Positions 52,059 through 60,834 of a stretch of 64,000 bases of DNA are shown piece after piece. The position numbers and the translations under genes were made by a program. A model generated the notes under the pieces. That model made no database searches and had not been told where the DNA came from. It worked only from the letters and a program-made list of their open reading frames with translations. The DNA is from Occultella glacieicola. Its GTDB lineage: Bacteria > Actinomycetota > Actinomycetes > Actinomycetales > Beutenbergiaceae. The stretch is from assembly GCF_004353825.1 (NCBI RefSeq), contig NZ_SMNA01000007.1, positions 62,001 to 126,000 on the forward strand. The letters are read 5' to 3'. Positions within the stretch are counted from its first letter, which is position 1. Every line of letters begins with the position of its first letter.

Positions 52059-52157
52059 GGCACTCGCGGCGCGGTCGCGGCGGGGTCGGTTGGCGATCGA
52101 CCGCCGCCGCGGGCCGCGCCGCCTGGCAGGTCCGTAGTGAATGCGTACTCGTCGGGA

Positions 52158-52205
52158 GCGAATTAATCGCACGCGCTTGACAAACGGGATCGTCGGCTGC
52201 GAACC
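52158..52205 (+). promoter_or_regulatory. Promoter and AT-rich palindrome before the sulfated-sugar operon
   Basis: A consensus -35 TTGACA (52177-52182) with a poor -10 (around 52200-52205) precedes the operon. GCGAATTAATCGC (52158-52170), a near-perfect palindrome and unusually AT-rich for this genome, lies six bases upstream, so an activator or repressor (perhaps the ROK protein at 58530) may bind there. Confidence 0.45.
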
Positions 52206-52238
52206 TCCTCTGGTCAGTCACCACAGAAGGAGCTGAGA

Positions 52239-52358
52239 GTGGCCGAATCAAGAACATGGACGTTCTCCCGTCGCCAGTTGCCCGTACGGACCCCGCGCCT
52301 CGACGGCGTCGCACTCCCCGCAGTGGCGGGTCCGCAGTCGCGGGTCGTCCGCTCGTGA
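52239..52358 (+). CDS. Short leader ORF (39 codons) coupled to the permease gene
   Basis: GTG at 52239 has a textbook AGAAGGAG six bases upstream, the best ribosome site in the area. The 39-residue frame (starting VAESRTWTFSRRQLP) is arginine-rich and ends in a TGA that overlaps the permease GTG (GTGA). It has no hydrophobic segment and no recognised domain. It may be a true leader peptide that couples translation, or simply the ribosome entry point for the permease. Not seen as a family. Confidence 0.4.
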   Translation: MAESRTWTFSRRQLPVRTPRLDGVALPAVAGPQSRVVRS

Positions 52359-53338
52359 CGACGACCGTCGAACGCCCCAGCAAGACTGCGTCGAAGTCGA
52401 CCGCCGGAAAGTCGAAGGAGCGCCGCCGCACGCCGTTCTGGCGTCGGGTCGTGCGGGACCGCACCGTACTGCTGCTCGCGCTGCCGGGCATGGCGGTCAT
52501 CGTCGTGTTCCAGTACGTCGCCCTCGGGGGCAACGTGATCGCGTTCCAGGACTTCCAGCCCTACCTCGGCATCGGCCGCTCGCTATGGGTGGGCTTCGAG
52601 AACTTCTCGATCCTCTTCAACGGTGACCCGGAGTTCCTGCAGGCACTGCGGAACACGCTCGTGATCACCGCGTTGCAGACGGTCTTCGTGTTCCCGGCAC
52701 CGATCGTGCTGGCGCTGCTGCTCAACAGCCTGGTCTCGAACCGGGTGAAGCAGGCCGTGCAGTCCGTGCTGTACCTGCCGCACTTCCTCTCCTGGGTCAT
52801 CGTGGTGGCGATCTTCCAGCAGATGCTCGGTGGTGCCGGTCTGCTCAACAACTGGCTCCGGTCGCGCGGCCTGGAGACCATCGACATCATCGGCAACCCG
52901 GACACCTTCTACGCGCTCATCACCTCCCAGGTCATCTGGAAGGACACCGGCTGGGCGACGATCCTCTTCCTCGCGGTGCTCTCGCAGATCGACCGATCGC
53001 TCTACGAGGCCTCCGCGATGGACGGCGCCACTCGCATGCGGCAGATCTGGCACGTGACCCTGCCGGCCATGCGGCCGATCATCATCCTGCTGTTCATTCT
53101 CAAGCTGGGTGACTCACTGTCGGTCGGCTTCGAGCAACTCATCCTGCAGCAACAGGCGGTCGGACTGGGCGTCGCCCAGGTCCTCGACACCTACGTGTAC
53201 AACAACGGCATCCTCGGCGGCGCCTGGGGAGTCTCCGCCGCCGTCGGGCTGGTGAAGGGCCTGGTGGGCCTGGTGCTCGTGCTGGTGGCGAACAAGGTCG
53301 CCCATATCTTCGGCGAAGAAGGGGTGTACCGGGCATGA
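52355..53338 (+). CDS. Sugar ABC permease, LplB/YtcP-associated type
   Basis: A 327-residue permease from the GTG at 52355, which overlaps the leader ORF stop; an ATG 33 codons upstream (52256) is in frame but lacks a ribosome site. The basic N-terminus (KSKERRRTPFWRRVVRDRT) precedes six segments. FQDFQPYLGIGRSLWVGFENF and the EAA loop RSLYEASAMDGATRMRQIWHV mark the LplB family, used for complex or acidic oligosaccharides. ATGA overlap with the next permease. Confidence 0.9.
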   Translation: MTTTVERPSKTASKSTAGKSKERRRTPFWRRVVRDRTVLLLALPGMAVIVVFQYVALGGNVIAFQDFQPYLGIGRSLWVGFENFSILFNGDPEFLQALRNTLVITALQTVFVFPAPIVLALLLNSLVSNRVKQAVQSVLYLPHFLSWVIVVAIFQQMLGGAGLLNNWLRSRGLETIDIIGNPDTFYALITSQVIWKDTGWATILFLAVLSQIDRSLYEASAMDGATRMRQIWHVTLPAMRPIIILLFILKLGDSLSVGFEQLILQQQAVGLGVAQVLDTYVYNNGILGGAWGVSAAVGLVKGLVGLVLVLVANKVAHIFGEEGVYRA

Positions 53339-54285
53339 CCGCGACTCAGACCGGCTCGGCCGAGATCCGACCGGACCACACCCCTCGGCGGCGGCGCCGA
53401 GCCCCCCTGATCGACGGCGTCCCCCGTCCCGGCCCCGTCGAGAGCATCATCAAGGCGATCGTGCTCGGGGTCGCCTGCCTGCTCGTGGTGCTGCCCTTCC
53501 TCGGCATCCTCTCGACATCGCTGGCGACCCCCGAACAGGTCATCCGGGCCGGTGGGTTCGTGCTCTTCCCCGAGGGCATCGACCTCACGGCCTACCGCTC
53601 GGTCTTCGCCGGCGGCGCGGTCACCCGAGCCCTGCTCGTCAGCGTGTTCGTGACCGGGGTGGGCACGCTGATCAGCCTCACCCTGACGGCCATGCTCGGG
53701 TGGGCGCTCAGCCGACGCGGCAGCATCGCCAACCGGCAGTTGCTGATGCTGGTCCTGGTGAGCCTGCTGTTCAGCCCCGGCATGATCCCCAGCTATCTGG
53801 TCGTCCAACGGCTCGGCCTGCTCGACAGTCTGTGGGCACTGATCATCCCGACGGCGGTCTCGGCCTTCAACGTCATCGTGGTCCGGGCCTTCTTCGTGGG
53901 ACTGCCACAGGAGGTCATGGACAGCGCTCGCATCGATGGCGCGGGGGAGTGGCAGACCTTCCGCTACATGGGTCTGCCGTTGGCCAAACCCGTGCTGGCA
54001 GTCGTGGGACTCTTCTACGGCGTCGGCTACTGGAACGCGTTCTTCAACGCCCTGCTGTACATCTCCGACGCCGCGAAGTGGCCGCTGCAACTGGTGCTGC
54101 GTACCTATGTGGTGGACGGCAACCAGATCGGCGCGCAGGACCTCGGCACGGAAGCGGCGCTGCCGCCGCAGACGTCGCTCCAGATGGCGATCCTCGTCAT
54201 CTCGATCGTGCCGGTGCTGATCGTCTACCCGTTCCTGCAGCGGCACTTCGCCAAAGGCATGCTCACCGGCGCCGTCAAGGGCTGA
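53335..54285 (+). CDS. Sugar ABC permease, YtcP (CarB) type
   Basis: A 316-residue permease, partner of LplB. The N-terminus is basic and Pro-rich; six segments follow; EAA loop is QEVMDSARIDGAGEWQTFRYM. RGSIANRQLLMLVLVSLLFSPGMIPSYLVVQ is characteristic of the YtcP group. ATGA overlap with the upstream permease. The binding protein follows, a reversed gene order compared with the other importers in this window. Confidence 0.92.
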   Translation: MTATQTGSAEIRPDHTPRRRRRAPLIDGVPRPGPVESIIKAIVLGVACLLVVLPFLGILSTSLATPEQVIRAGGFVLFPEGIDLTAYRSVFAGGAVTRALLVSVFVTGVGTLISLTLTAMLGWALSRRGSIANRQLLMLVLVSLLFSPGMIPSYLVVQRLGLLDSLWALIIPTAVSAFNVIVVRAFFVGLPQEVMDSARIDGAGEWQTFRYMGLPLAKPVLAVVGLFYGVGYWNAFFNALLYISDAAKWPLQLVLRTYVVDGNQIGAQDLGTEAALPPQTSLQMAILVISIVPVLIVYPFLQRHFAKGMLTGAVKG

Positions 54286-54344
54286 CCGGCACCCGAACAC
54301 CCCACCGGCCGCTCCGCGGCCACGACTCGATGAGGAGCACACCC

Positions 54345-55970
54345 ATGTCTCACCCCCTGATCGCCCGACGCCGTCTACTGCAGGGTTCGCTCGGCGTGGG
54401 CGCCCTGGCCGCGCTCGGCCTCGCTGGCTGCAGCAACGAGGGCCGCGGCGACACCGGCTCGCAGGCCGAGAACGACGCCGTCGAACTTCCTGCCTACATC
54501 CCGTACGAGGGGTTCGTGCCCGACCTCAAGGGCGAGAACGGCGTCAGCGACACCGTGCTGCAGTACCCGATGAACCCCGTCGCCGCGACGGCAGGGCCGC
54601 CCGGAGACGGAGCGGACGTCGGGGTCTTCGCCCTGACCAACGCGCCGGTACCACCGCCGATGAGCCAGAACGTGTTCTGGCAGGAGCTCAACGACCGGCT
54701 CGGCTTCACCCTGTCGGTGGCGCTGGTGCCGAGCGGTGACTTCACCGAACGATTCCAGACGACCGTCGCCGGCGACCAGCTCCCGGATCTCTTCACGTAC
54801 TTCCCCGGCGGAGTCCCGGGGCTCCCGGCATTGCTGCGTGAACGAGCGGCCGACCTCACCGACCTGCTCAGCGGCGACGCCGTGCAGGACTACCCCTTCC
54901 TCGCCAACATCCCGACCGAGAGCTGGCGGGCCGCCGTCTACGGCGGCCGCATCTACGGTGTCCCGATCGCACGCGGCGCCCAGAGCAGCCCGGCGCTCTA
55001 CCGCCGTGACGACGTGCTCGCAGCCCAGGGCATCGACGGCGACGTCCAGAGTTGGGACGACCTGCTGGCGATCTTCCGTGAGCTGACGGGCGGGAACACC
55101 TGGGCGCTCTCCAACGTCCCGATGCAACTCATCCGTCAGGCGCATGGGATCGCGAACGCCTGGGAGGTCGGTGCCGACGGCGGGCTCGTGAGCGTGAACG
55201 AGGACGAGCGGCAACTGGAAGCGCTGGAGCAGGGCCGCCGTCTCGTCGCCGACGGACTCGTGCACCCGGACACCACGACCTCCGACAACCAACAGCGCCA
55301 GGCCTGGGTCGTCGGTGGCACGACGATGTTCTTCGAGGGCACGTTCGCGGCCTGGCCGAACCTGGCCAACCTGCCGACCGCGGGCGACATGCGGCTCGGC
55401 GTCGTGGTGCCCCCGGCGATCGAGGGTGGTGGGGTCGCGGACGTCTGGCTCGGGCCGCCGACGCACAACCTGACCGGCATCAGCATCGACTCGACGGATC
55501 GGGCCGCCGCCCTGCTCGACGTCCTCAACTACCTGGCCGCACCGTTCGGGAGCGCGGAGCACATCTTCAAGAACTACGGCCTCGAGGGCGTGCACCACAA
55601 CCTCGTCGATGGCGACCCGGTGCTCACCGACAAGGGGCAGAGCGAGACGCAGCTCGGCCTCAAGTACATCGGCGAGGGTCCGTGGGTGAACTACGTGCCG
55701 GGGAAGCCCGACGTGGCGCAGGCACAGTTCGACGCCCAGTCCGCCGTGGTCCCGACCGCGATCCCGAACCCGGCATCGACCCTGTTCAGCGAGACCCAGT
55801 CCCGCAAGGGGTCCCAGATCGGCAGCGCGCTCGGCAGCGTGGAGACCGACATCCTGCAGGGCCGTGAGCCGGTCTCGGCGTGGACCGAAGCCGTGGAGCG
55901 CTGGAAGCGCGACGGCGGCGACCAGATCCGCGACGAACTGTCCGAGGCCTACGCGGAGAGCGAAGGCTGA
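54345..55970 (+). CDS. Large sugar-binding lipoprotein, LplA/YtcQ type
   Basis: A 541-residue receptor, longer than usual family 1 proteins as is normal for LplB/YtcP partners. A Tat-type signal (ARRRLLQGSLGVGALAALG) leads to the lipobox LAGC. FWQELNDRLGFTLSVALVPSGDF and the DLFTYFPGG region fit the family. The ATG at 54345 has GAGGAGC upstream; an ATG at 54330 lies before that site. It would capture a sulfated or acidic sugar given the sulfatase next door (inference). Confidence 0.92.
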   Translation: MSHPLIARRRLLQGSLGVGALAALGLAGCSNEGRGDTGSQAENDAVELPAYIPYEGFVPDLKGENGVSDTVLQYPMNPVAATAGPPGDGADVGVFALTNAPVPPPMSQNVFWQELNDRLGFTLSVALVPSGDFTERFQTTVAGDQLPDLFTYFPGGVPGLPALLRERAADLTDLLSGDAVQDYPFLANIPTESWRAAVYGGRIYGVPIARGAQSSPALYRRDDVLAAQGIDGDVQSWDDLLAIFRELTGGNTWALSNVPMQLIRQAHGIANAWEVGADGGLVSVNEDERQLEALEQGRRLVADGLVHPDTTTSDNQQRQAWVVGGTTMFFEGTFAAWPNLANLPTAGDMRLGVVVPPAIEGGGVADVWLGPPTHNLTGISIDSTDRAAALLDVLNYLAAPFGSAEHIFKNYGLEGVHHNLVDGDPVLTDKGQSETQLGLKYIGEGPWVNYVPGKPDVAQAQFDAQSAVVPTAIPNPASTLFSETQSRKGSQIGSALGSVETDILQGREPVSAWTEAVERWKRDGGDQIRDELSEAYAESEG

Positions 55971-56077
55971 CCGCACCGATCGAGCCCCGTTCACCCGAGC
56001 GGGCCACACGCCAACCGAACGATGCCGACGTACCCGACCCCCGCCGTCTCCGGCGTAGCCCCACGAGAGAAGAGAAC

Positions 56078-56146
56078 GTGACACGACACGAGACGACGGC
56101 GCACCGCCGTCAGCCCATGCCAGCTCGCACCACGCGGGTCCGGTGA
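56078..56146 (+). CDS. Short leader ORF (22 codons) coupled to the sulfatase gene
   Basis: GTG at 56078 follows GAGAAGAGAA. The 22-residue Arg/Thr-rich frame ends in a TGA overlapping the sulfatase GTG at 56143 (GTGA), the same arrangement as at 52239-52358. The sulfatase itself has only a poor ribosome site, so it may depend on this coupling. Coding role of the peptide itself is doubtful. Confidence 0.35.
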   Translation: MTRHETTAHRRQPMPARTTRVR

Positions 56147-57438
56147 CCGTAGGGATGCGCCGACCGAACGTCGTCGTCGTGCACTGGCACGACCTCGGAA
56201 CACACCTGCGGGCCTACGGGTTCGACGTGGACACGCCGCACACCGACGCACTCGCGGAGCAGTCGACCGTGTTCGAACGGTGCTTCAGCACCAGCCCGCT
56301 GTGCAGCCCCGCGCGTGGAGCACTGTGGACCGGCCGCTACCCGCACAGCAACGGCCTCCAGGGGCTGACGCACCGGGGCTGGGAGTACGGAGAGGCGGAG
56401 CGCCCGTTGCCGATGCACCTCGGCGACGCCGGGTACCGCACGGTGCTCGTCGGCCTCCAGCACGAGGCGCGTGACCGAGAGCGCCTGGGCTTCGACGAGC
56501 ACCCGACGTGCGCGAGCAACCATGCCGGCGACGTCTCCGAGGCCGCCGCCCGGTGGCTCGACGCACGCGGGGACGAGGGTGACCCCTTCCTGATGGTCTG
56601 CGGCATGCTCGAGGTGCACCGCGACTGGCCGGCCGAGCGGTATCCGCCCGACCCGCCGGACGCCGTCGACGTCCCCTCGTACCTGCCCGACAACGAGCAC
56701 ACGCGTGCGGACATCGCCGCGTTCGGCGGTGCGATCACCGTCGCGGACCGGGGGCTCGGAGTCATCCTGGAGGCACTTCGGCGCAACGGGCTCGACGACG
56801 ACACGATCGTCGTGTTCACCACCGATCACGGCGCACCGTTCCCCGGTGCGAAGAGCACCCTCTATGACCCGGGCGTGCACGTGGCGCTCGTGGTGCGGAT
56901 GCCACCGCGGCTCGGCCCCGCCGGGCCGAGACGGGAACCGGGACTGGTCAGCCACGTCGACCTGGTGCCGACCCTGCTCGAACTGCTGGGGATCGCGGTG
57001 CCGGACGACGTGCAGGGCGTGAGCTTCGCGGCGACCCTGCGCGACGGCGTCGCGCCGACCCGTCGTGAGGTGTACCTCGAGAAGACCTACCACGCCGATT
57101 ACGACCCGATCCGGGCCATCCGCACCGACTCGCACAAGTACATCCACAACTACGAGCCGCGCCCGCTCCTGGCCCTGCCGCCGGACCTGGAGGCCTCCAC
57201 CACCCGCCGGGGAATGGGTGACGCGCACCTGGCTCCGCGGCCACCGGAGGAGCTGTACGACCTCGTGACCGACCCCGGGGAGAAGACCAACCTCGTCAAC
57301 GACGCCCGCGCGGCCGAGACGGCCGGCGAACTCCGCGAGCGTCTGGCATCGTTCATGATCGCGACGGACGATGCCCTGCGCCACGGCCCGGTGCCGATAC
57401 CGGGCAGCGACGTGCCCGCACTGGTGGCCGACCGATGA
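56143..57438 (+). CDS. Sulfatase, N-sulfoglucosamine sulfohydrolase-like
   Basis: A 431-residue type I sulfatase without signal peptide. The opening NVVVVHWHDLGTHLRAYG carries HD in place of the first DD pair, as in the heparan N-sulfatase-like subgroup. The active site is PLCSPARGALWTG with Cys54 (CXPXR), to be converted to formylglycine. FTTDHGAPFPGAKSTLYDPG holds the second metal site, and YEPRPL lies near the C-terminus. GTG at 56143 or ATG at 56155. Cytoplasmic location implies that sulfated sugar is imported intact by the upstream transporter. The FGE at 13034-13945 could activate it. Confidence 0.9.
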   Translation: MTVGMRRPNVVVVHWHDLGTHLRAYGFDVDTPHTDALAEQSTVFERCFSTSPLCSPARGALWTGRYPHSNGLQGLTHRGWEYGEAERPLPMHLGDAGYRTVLVGLQHEARDRERLGFDEHPTCASNHAGDVSEAAARWLDARGDEGDPFLMVCGMLEVHRDWPAERYPPDPPDAVDVPSYLPDNEHTRADIAAFGGAITVADRGLGVILEALRRNGLDDDTIVVFTTDHGAPFPGAKSTLYDPGVHVALVVRMPPRLGPAGPRREPGLVSHVDLVPTLLELLGIAVPDDVQGVSFAATLRDGVAPTRREVYLEKTYHADYDPIRAIRTDSHKYIHNYEPRPLLALPPDLEASTTRRGMGDAHLAPRPPEELYDLVTDPGEKTNLVNDARAAETAGELRERLASFMIATDDALRHGPVPIPGSDVPALVADR

Positions 57439-57451
57439 CGGCGGCCCGAGG

Positions 57452-58462
57452 ATGACGGCGCAGCGGCACAGCCGGATCGGGCTCGTGGGGTGTGGAGAGG
57501 TCGCCGGATACGGCCATCTGCCCGCGCTGCTGCGGACGGAGGGGCTCGAACTGGTCGGCATGTGCGACGTGTCGACCGATCGGCTCGCGGCGGCGCCGGT
57601 CCCGGCAGGGGTCGCGCGCTGCACCTCGTTGGACACGATGCCCGACCTCGACGCGCTCGTCGTCACGTCGCCCGCCGGAGTGCACGCCGAACACGTCGGA
57701 TGGGCGGCGCGGCGCGGCATCCCGGTCCTGTGTGAGAAGCCGATCGCCCTGGACGAGGCGACCTCCATCGAGATGATGGAGCGGATGGAGGCCGCAGGAA
57801 CCCCGCTGTGGCTCGCCTTCACCTACAGGTTCTCGCCGGTGGCGCGACGGATCCACGAGCTCGTCGCGACCGGGGCGGTGGGCGAGGTGCGTGCGCTGCG
57901 GATGGTCTTCCTGTGGGACCTGCACGGGGCGTTCGAGGATCGAGTGGCCCGGACCGGCGTGAACCAGCGGCGGGTCGGCCGGATGCTCGAGGGCGGCCCG
58001 CTCGTGGACTGCGGCGTGCACCAGATCGACCTCGCGCGCTGGTGGCTCGGTAGCGACCTGCAGGTCGATCACGCGACCGGCGTCTGGTTCGACGAGATCG
58101 ACGGCGTGGACGCGCCCGAGCACGTGACGACGCACCTGTCCGGCGGTGGTGCCCGGGTGCTGGTCGACATCAGTTTCGGCTACGGTCACAGGTCGCCGGC
58201 CAGGCTCCCAACCTTCACGTATGAGGTCATCGGGACCGACGGTGTGATCCGCTACCGGCGCGAGGAGCGTGACTTCGTGCTCATCGACGGCGACGGTAGG
58301 CACGACCTCGCCTGGGCGCACGAGAAGTCGTTCGAGGGCATGTACACGGAGTTCGCCGCCGCGCTCCACGGTGAGGAGCATGCGCTCCCGACCGCGCTCG
58401 ACGGGCTCGCCGCGACCCGCCTCGCGCTCGACGCAACGGCTCGGGCGGTCGGCTCGCGATAG
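57452..58462 (+). CDS. Gfo/Idh/MocA family oxidoreductase
   Basis: A 336-residue NAD(P)-dependent sugar oxidoreductase. The Rossmann start is RIGLVGCGEVAGYGHLPAL, the catalytic motif is VLCEKPIA with the conserved Lys, and the C-terminal domain has GGPLVDCGVHQIDLARWWLG. Its ATG lies 13 bases after the sulfatase stop, so same operon. It could oxidise the desulfated sugar, a myo-inositol-like product, or take part in 3-keto glycoside cleavage; specificity is not visible. Confidence 0.9.
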   Translation: MTAQRHSRIGLVGCGEVAGYGHLPALLRTEGLELVGMCDVSTDRLAAAPVPAGVARCTSLDTMPDLDALVVTSPAGVHAEHVGWAARRGIPVLCEKPIALDEATSIEMMERMEAAGTPLWLAFTYRFSPVARRIHELVATGAVGEVRALRMVFLWDLHGAFEDRVARTGVNQRRVGRMLEGGPLVDCGVHQIDLARWWLGSDLQVDHATGVWFDEIDGVDAPEHVTTHLSGGGARVLVDISFGYGHRSPARLPTFTYEVIGTDGVIRYRREERDFVLIDGDGRHDLAWAHEKSFEGMYTEFAAALHGEEHALPTALDGLAATRLALDATARAVGSR

Positions 58463-58529
58463 CGACCGGAGGTAGACCCTGAGCCCGACCCACGCCCGGA
58501 TACGACGGCGTCTGGCCTACTCTGGGGCG

Positions 58530-59732
58530 GTGGCCTCTCCCACCGAGCGCACCGAACTCATGGTGCGTCAGCGCAACTCGACGGCGTCCGCCATCATGCG
58601 CACGATCGTCCGCGACGGCCCCCTCGGTCGCAAGGAGCTCTCGTCCGTCACCGGCGTCAGCTTCACCACGATCACGAAGACGGTCACGGAACTGCTGGCA
58701 CTCGGCGCGCTCACGGAGTCGGCGCCACCGGCCCCACGAGGGGCCGGCAGGCCGGTCACCCCGCTCGACGTGCCGTCCGTTCGGCGACTGGTGCTGGGTG
58801 GGCATCTCCACCCTGAGAGCACCTCCTGCGGTGCCTACACCCTGCGCGGCGACCTGGTCACCTGGCGATCGGCGCCCGCCAGCGGCCGGACCGAACGCGA
58901 ACGCATCGAGGAGGCCGCCGAGCTGGTGGACGCCATCGTGACGGAGGTCGGCACTGCGGCCGTCACCGGGATCGGGATGACGACGCCCTGGGCCGAGCTC
59001 CACCACGGCCAACCGCCGCCGCTGGTGGCCGATGTCGACCCCGATGCGCTGCACACAGGTCTGCGGGAGCACCTCTCCCATCCGGTACGCGTCGAGCCGA
59101 ACGTCCGCGCCCAGGCGCTGGAGCACTACTGGTGGGGTGGGGGAGGCAACGACGTCCTGACGGTGCTGGTCGGACGGTCCGTCGGAGTGGCCCAGATGCG
59201 GGGTGGCGACCTCGTCTGGGACGGCCCGGGTGCCGGTGGCCTCGTCTCCCACGTGGTCGTCCCGGGTTCGACGTATCCATGCGACTGCGGGCAGGTCGGC
59301 TGCGTCAAGGCCACCTGCACCGACGACGCACTCCTACGACGCGCCGTCGCGACCGGTCTGCTCCCCCCGGGCTCGTTGCAACGCGACCTCTACCCGGACG
59401 ATGACACCGAGGGCCTGCGCCGGCTTCGCCGCGCCCGGGCCGAGGACCTCGGCCGCGTGATACCGCTCATCATGAGCCTGGTCGCCCCGGGCGAGACGAC
59501 CGTGCGAGGCAAGGTGGGGACACCGGAGGAGATCGATGCCTGCATCGACATGATCCGGCGGCGCTACCGGGAACTGGTCGGCCGTGACGCCAAGGTCCGC
59601 TTCTACGACCATCGCCGCCCGGACTACTGGCCACACGCATCGGCAGCGCTCGCCCTGGATGCCTACCTCGCCTCACCGTTGTGGCACGAGGGAGACAGGG
59701 CCATGCGGGAGCTGCCCGTCCCGATCGCGTGA
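58530..59732 (+). CDS. ROK family transcriptional regulator
   Basis: A 400-residue repressor of the NagC/XylR type. The N-terminal winged helix is TASAIMRTIVRDGPLGRKELSSVTGVSFTTITKTVTELL. The ROK domain has the zinc motif CDCGQVGCVKATC, in which the usual Glu after GC is Lys, and a weak substrate loop; kinase activity is therefore unlikely. TACTCT six bases before the GTG suggests leaderless expression independent of the operon. Probably senses the imported sugar and controls 52239-58462. Confidence 0.87.
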   Translation: MASPTERTELMVRQRNSTASAIMRTIVRDGPLGRKELSSVTGVSFTTITKTVTELLALGALTESAPPAPRGAGRPVTPLDVPSVRRLVLGGHLHPESTSCGAYTLRGDLVTWRSAPASGRTERERIEEAAELVDAIVTEVGTAAVTGIGMTTPWAELHHGQPPPLVADVDPDALHTGLREHLSHPVRVEPNVRAQALEHYWWGGGGNDVLTVLVGRSVGVAQMRGGDLVWDGPGAGGLVSHVVVPGSTYPCDCGQVGCVKATCTDDALLRRAVATGLLPPGSLQRDLYPDDDTEGLRRLRRARAEDLGRVIPLIMSLVAPGETTVRGKVGTPEEIDACIDMIRRRYRELVGRDAKVRFYDHRRPDYWPHASAALALDAYLASPLWHEGDRAMRELPVPIA

Positions 59733-59928
59733 GCCGATCCGCTCGTCGACAGGTGCGGCCCGGAAGACCCGGAAGCCTTGGAAATGCGGCGACCGCCCGC
59801 CGGTGCGACAGTGGCCTCCAACCGGGGCCGAGCAAGGTCATCCGCTCGATCTCGGCACATTCGGGTTGATCACGCCGGACCAGGTCCGAGGTGAACGAGG
59901 AGACGAACATGAAGAACGGAAGGGCATC

Positions 59929-60504
59929 ATGACCACACCAACCGACGATGTCGTCGACCTGATCCTCAACGACCACCGCGAGGTCGAGCGGCTGTTCGAG
60001 GAGTTGCGTAGCAACCCGGCGACCAGGGCCAACAATCTGCCCGTTCTGATCTCGCTGCTGACCGCGCACAGCCGAGCGGAGGAGGCGGAGGTCTACCCCG
60101 TCGCGGCATCCGAGGCAGGCGCTGGACACGACGTCGAGCACAGCCAGGAGGAGCACATCGAGGCCGACCAACTCCTCGCGAAGCTGGCGGAGACCGATCA
60201 CTCCTCGCCCGAGTTCGAGACGGTCCTGCGCGAGGTCGTCGATTCGATCACACACCACGTCGAGGAGGAGGAGGCCAAGGTGCTGCCCGCCATGCGGTCG
60301 AATCTCACGGACGCGCGCCGGGCCGAGCTGGGCGAGGCCTTCCTGTCGAGCCGCGAGAAGCACCTCGGCGAAATGCCGAGCGACATCCGCAAGAGCGAAC
60401 TCGACCAGCAGGCCGCGAACGTCGGCCTGAGCGGAGCGAGCTCCATGAGCAAGGCGCAGACCGAGCGCGCCCTCCAGGAGAAGGCCGAGGAGTCCGAGGA
60501 GTAG
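59929..60504 (+). CDS. Hemerythrin domain-containing protein
   Basis: A 191-residue cytoplasmic four-helix bundle that would bind O2 or other small molecules at a di-iron site. Ligand candidates are in LILNDHREVERLFEEL, LTAHSRAEEAEVYP, HSQEEHIEAD and ITHHVEEEEAKVLP. A C-terminal extension (about 150-191, SREKHLGEMPSDIRKSELDQ and an acidic tail) is charged and probably flexible. AAGGG before the ATG. Single gene with a hairpin at 60649-60678 downstream. Role may be oxidative stress or redox sensing, inferred from family. Confidence 0.9.
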   Translation: MTTPTDDVVDLILNDHREVERLFEELRSNPATRANNLPVLISLLTAHSRAEEAEVYPVAASEAGAGHDVEHSQEEHIEADQLLAKLAETDHSSPEFETVLREVVDSITHHVEEEEAKVLPAMRSNLTDARRAELGEAFLSSREKHLGEMPSDIRKSELDQQAANVGLSGASSMSKAQTERALQEKAEESEE

Positions 60505-60834
60505 TCCGGAACGGCCATCGCCGGTCCGCGTGCGACCGGCTCTCCAGTCGCACGCGCGAGGCAGTGGCGGATCGTGGTGGCCGGGCCGAGGGCAGCCTGC
60601 TCAGCGAGACGTGCCCTCGGCTTGGCCCTGCCGCAACCGGCAGCGGAGGGCACCAGCCGGCCCGGGTCGGCTGGTGCCGTCAACGTGCGCCAGTGTGGAC
60701 TCCGTGCCCGTCGCGTCGGCCGCGATCGCTGCGGCCGGGTCGTATGCCGGTCCCGGGCGGGCCCTCGGCGTTCCGGATGTTGCGAGCGGGCGCCACGGGA
60801 TGCGGACGCAGCGGAACCGGCACACGATGAACCA
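60505..60834. other. 330-base intergenic region with terminator hairpin
   Basis: No supported gene. Perfect 11-base arms GGCACCAGCCG (60649-60659) and complement (60668-60678) around an 8-base loop would terminate the hemerythrin gene. The rest must hold the promoter of the SDR operon, but no clear -35/-10 pair is seen. Confidence 0.5.
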
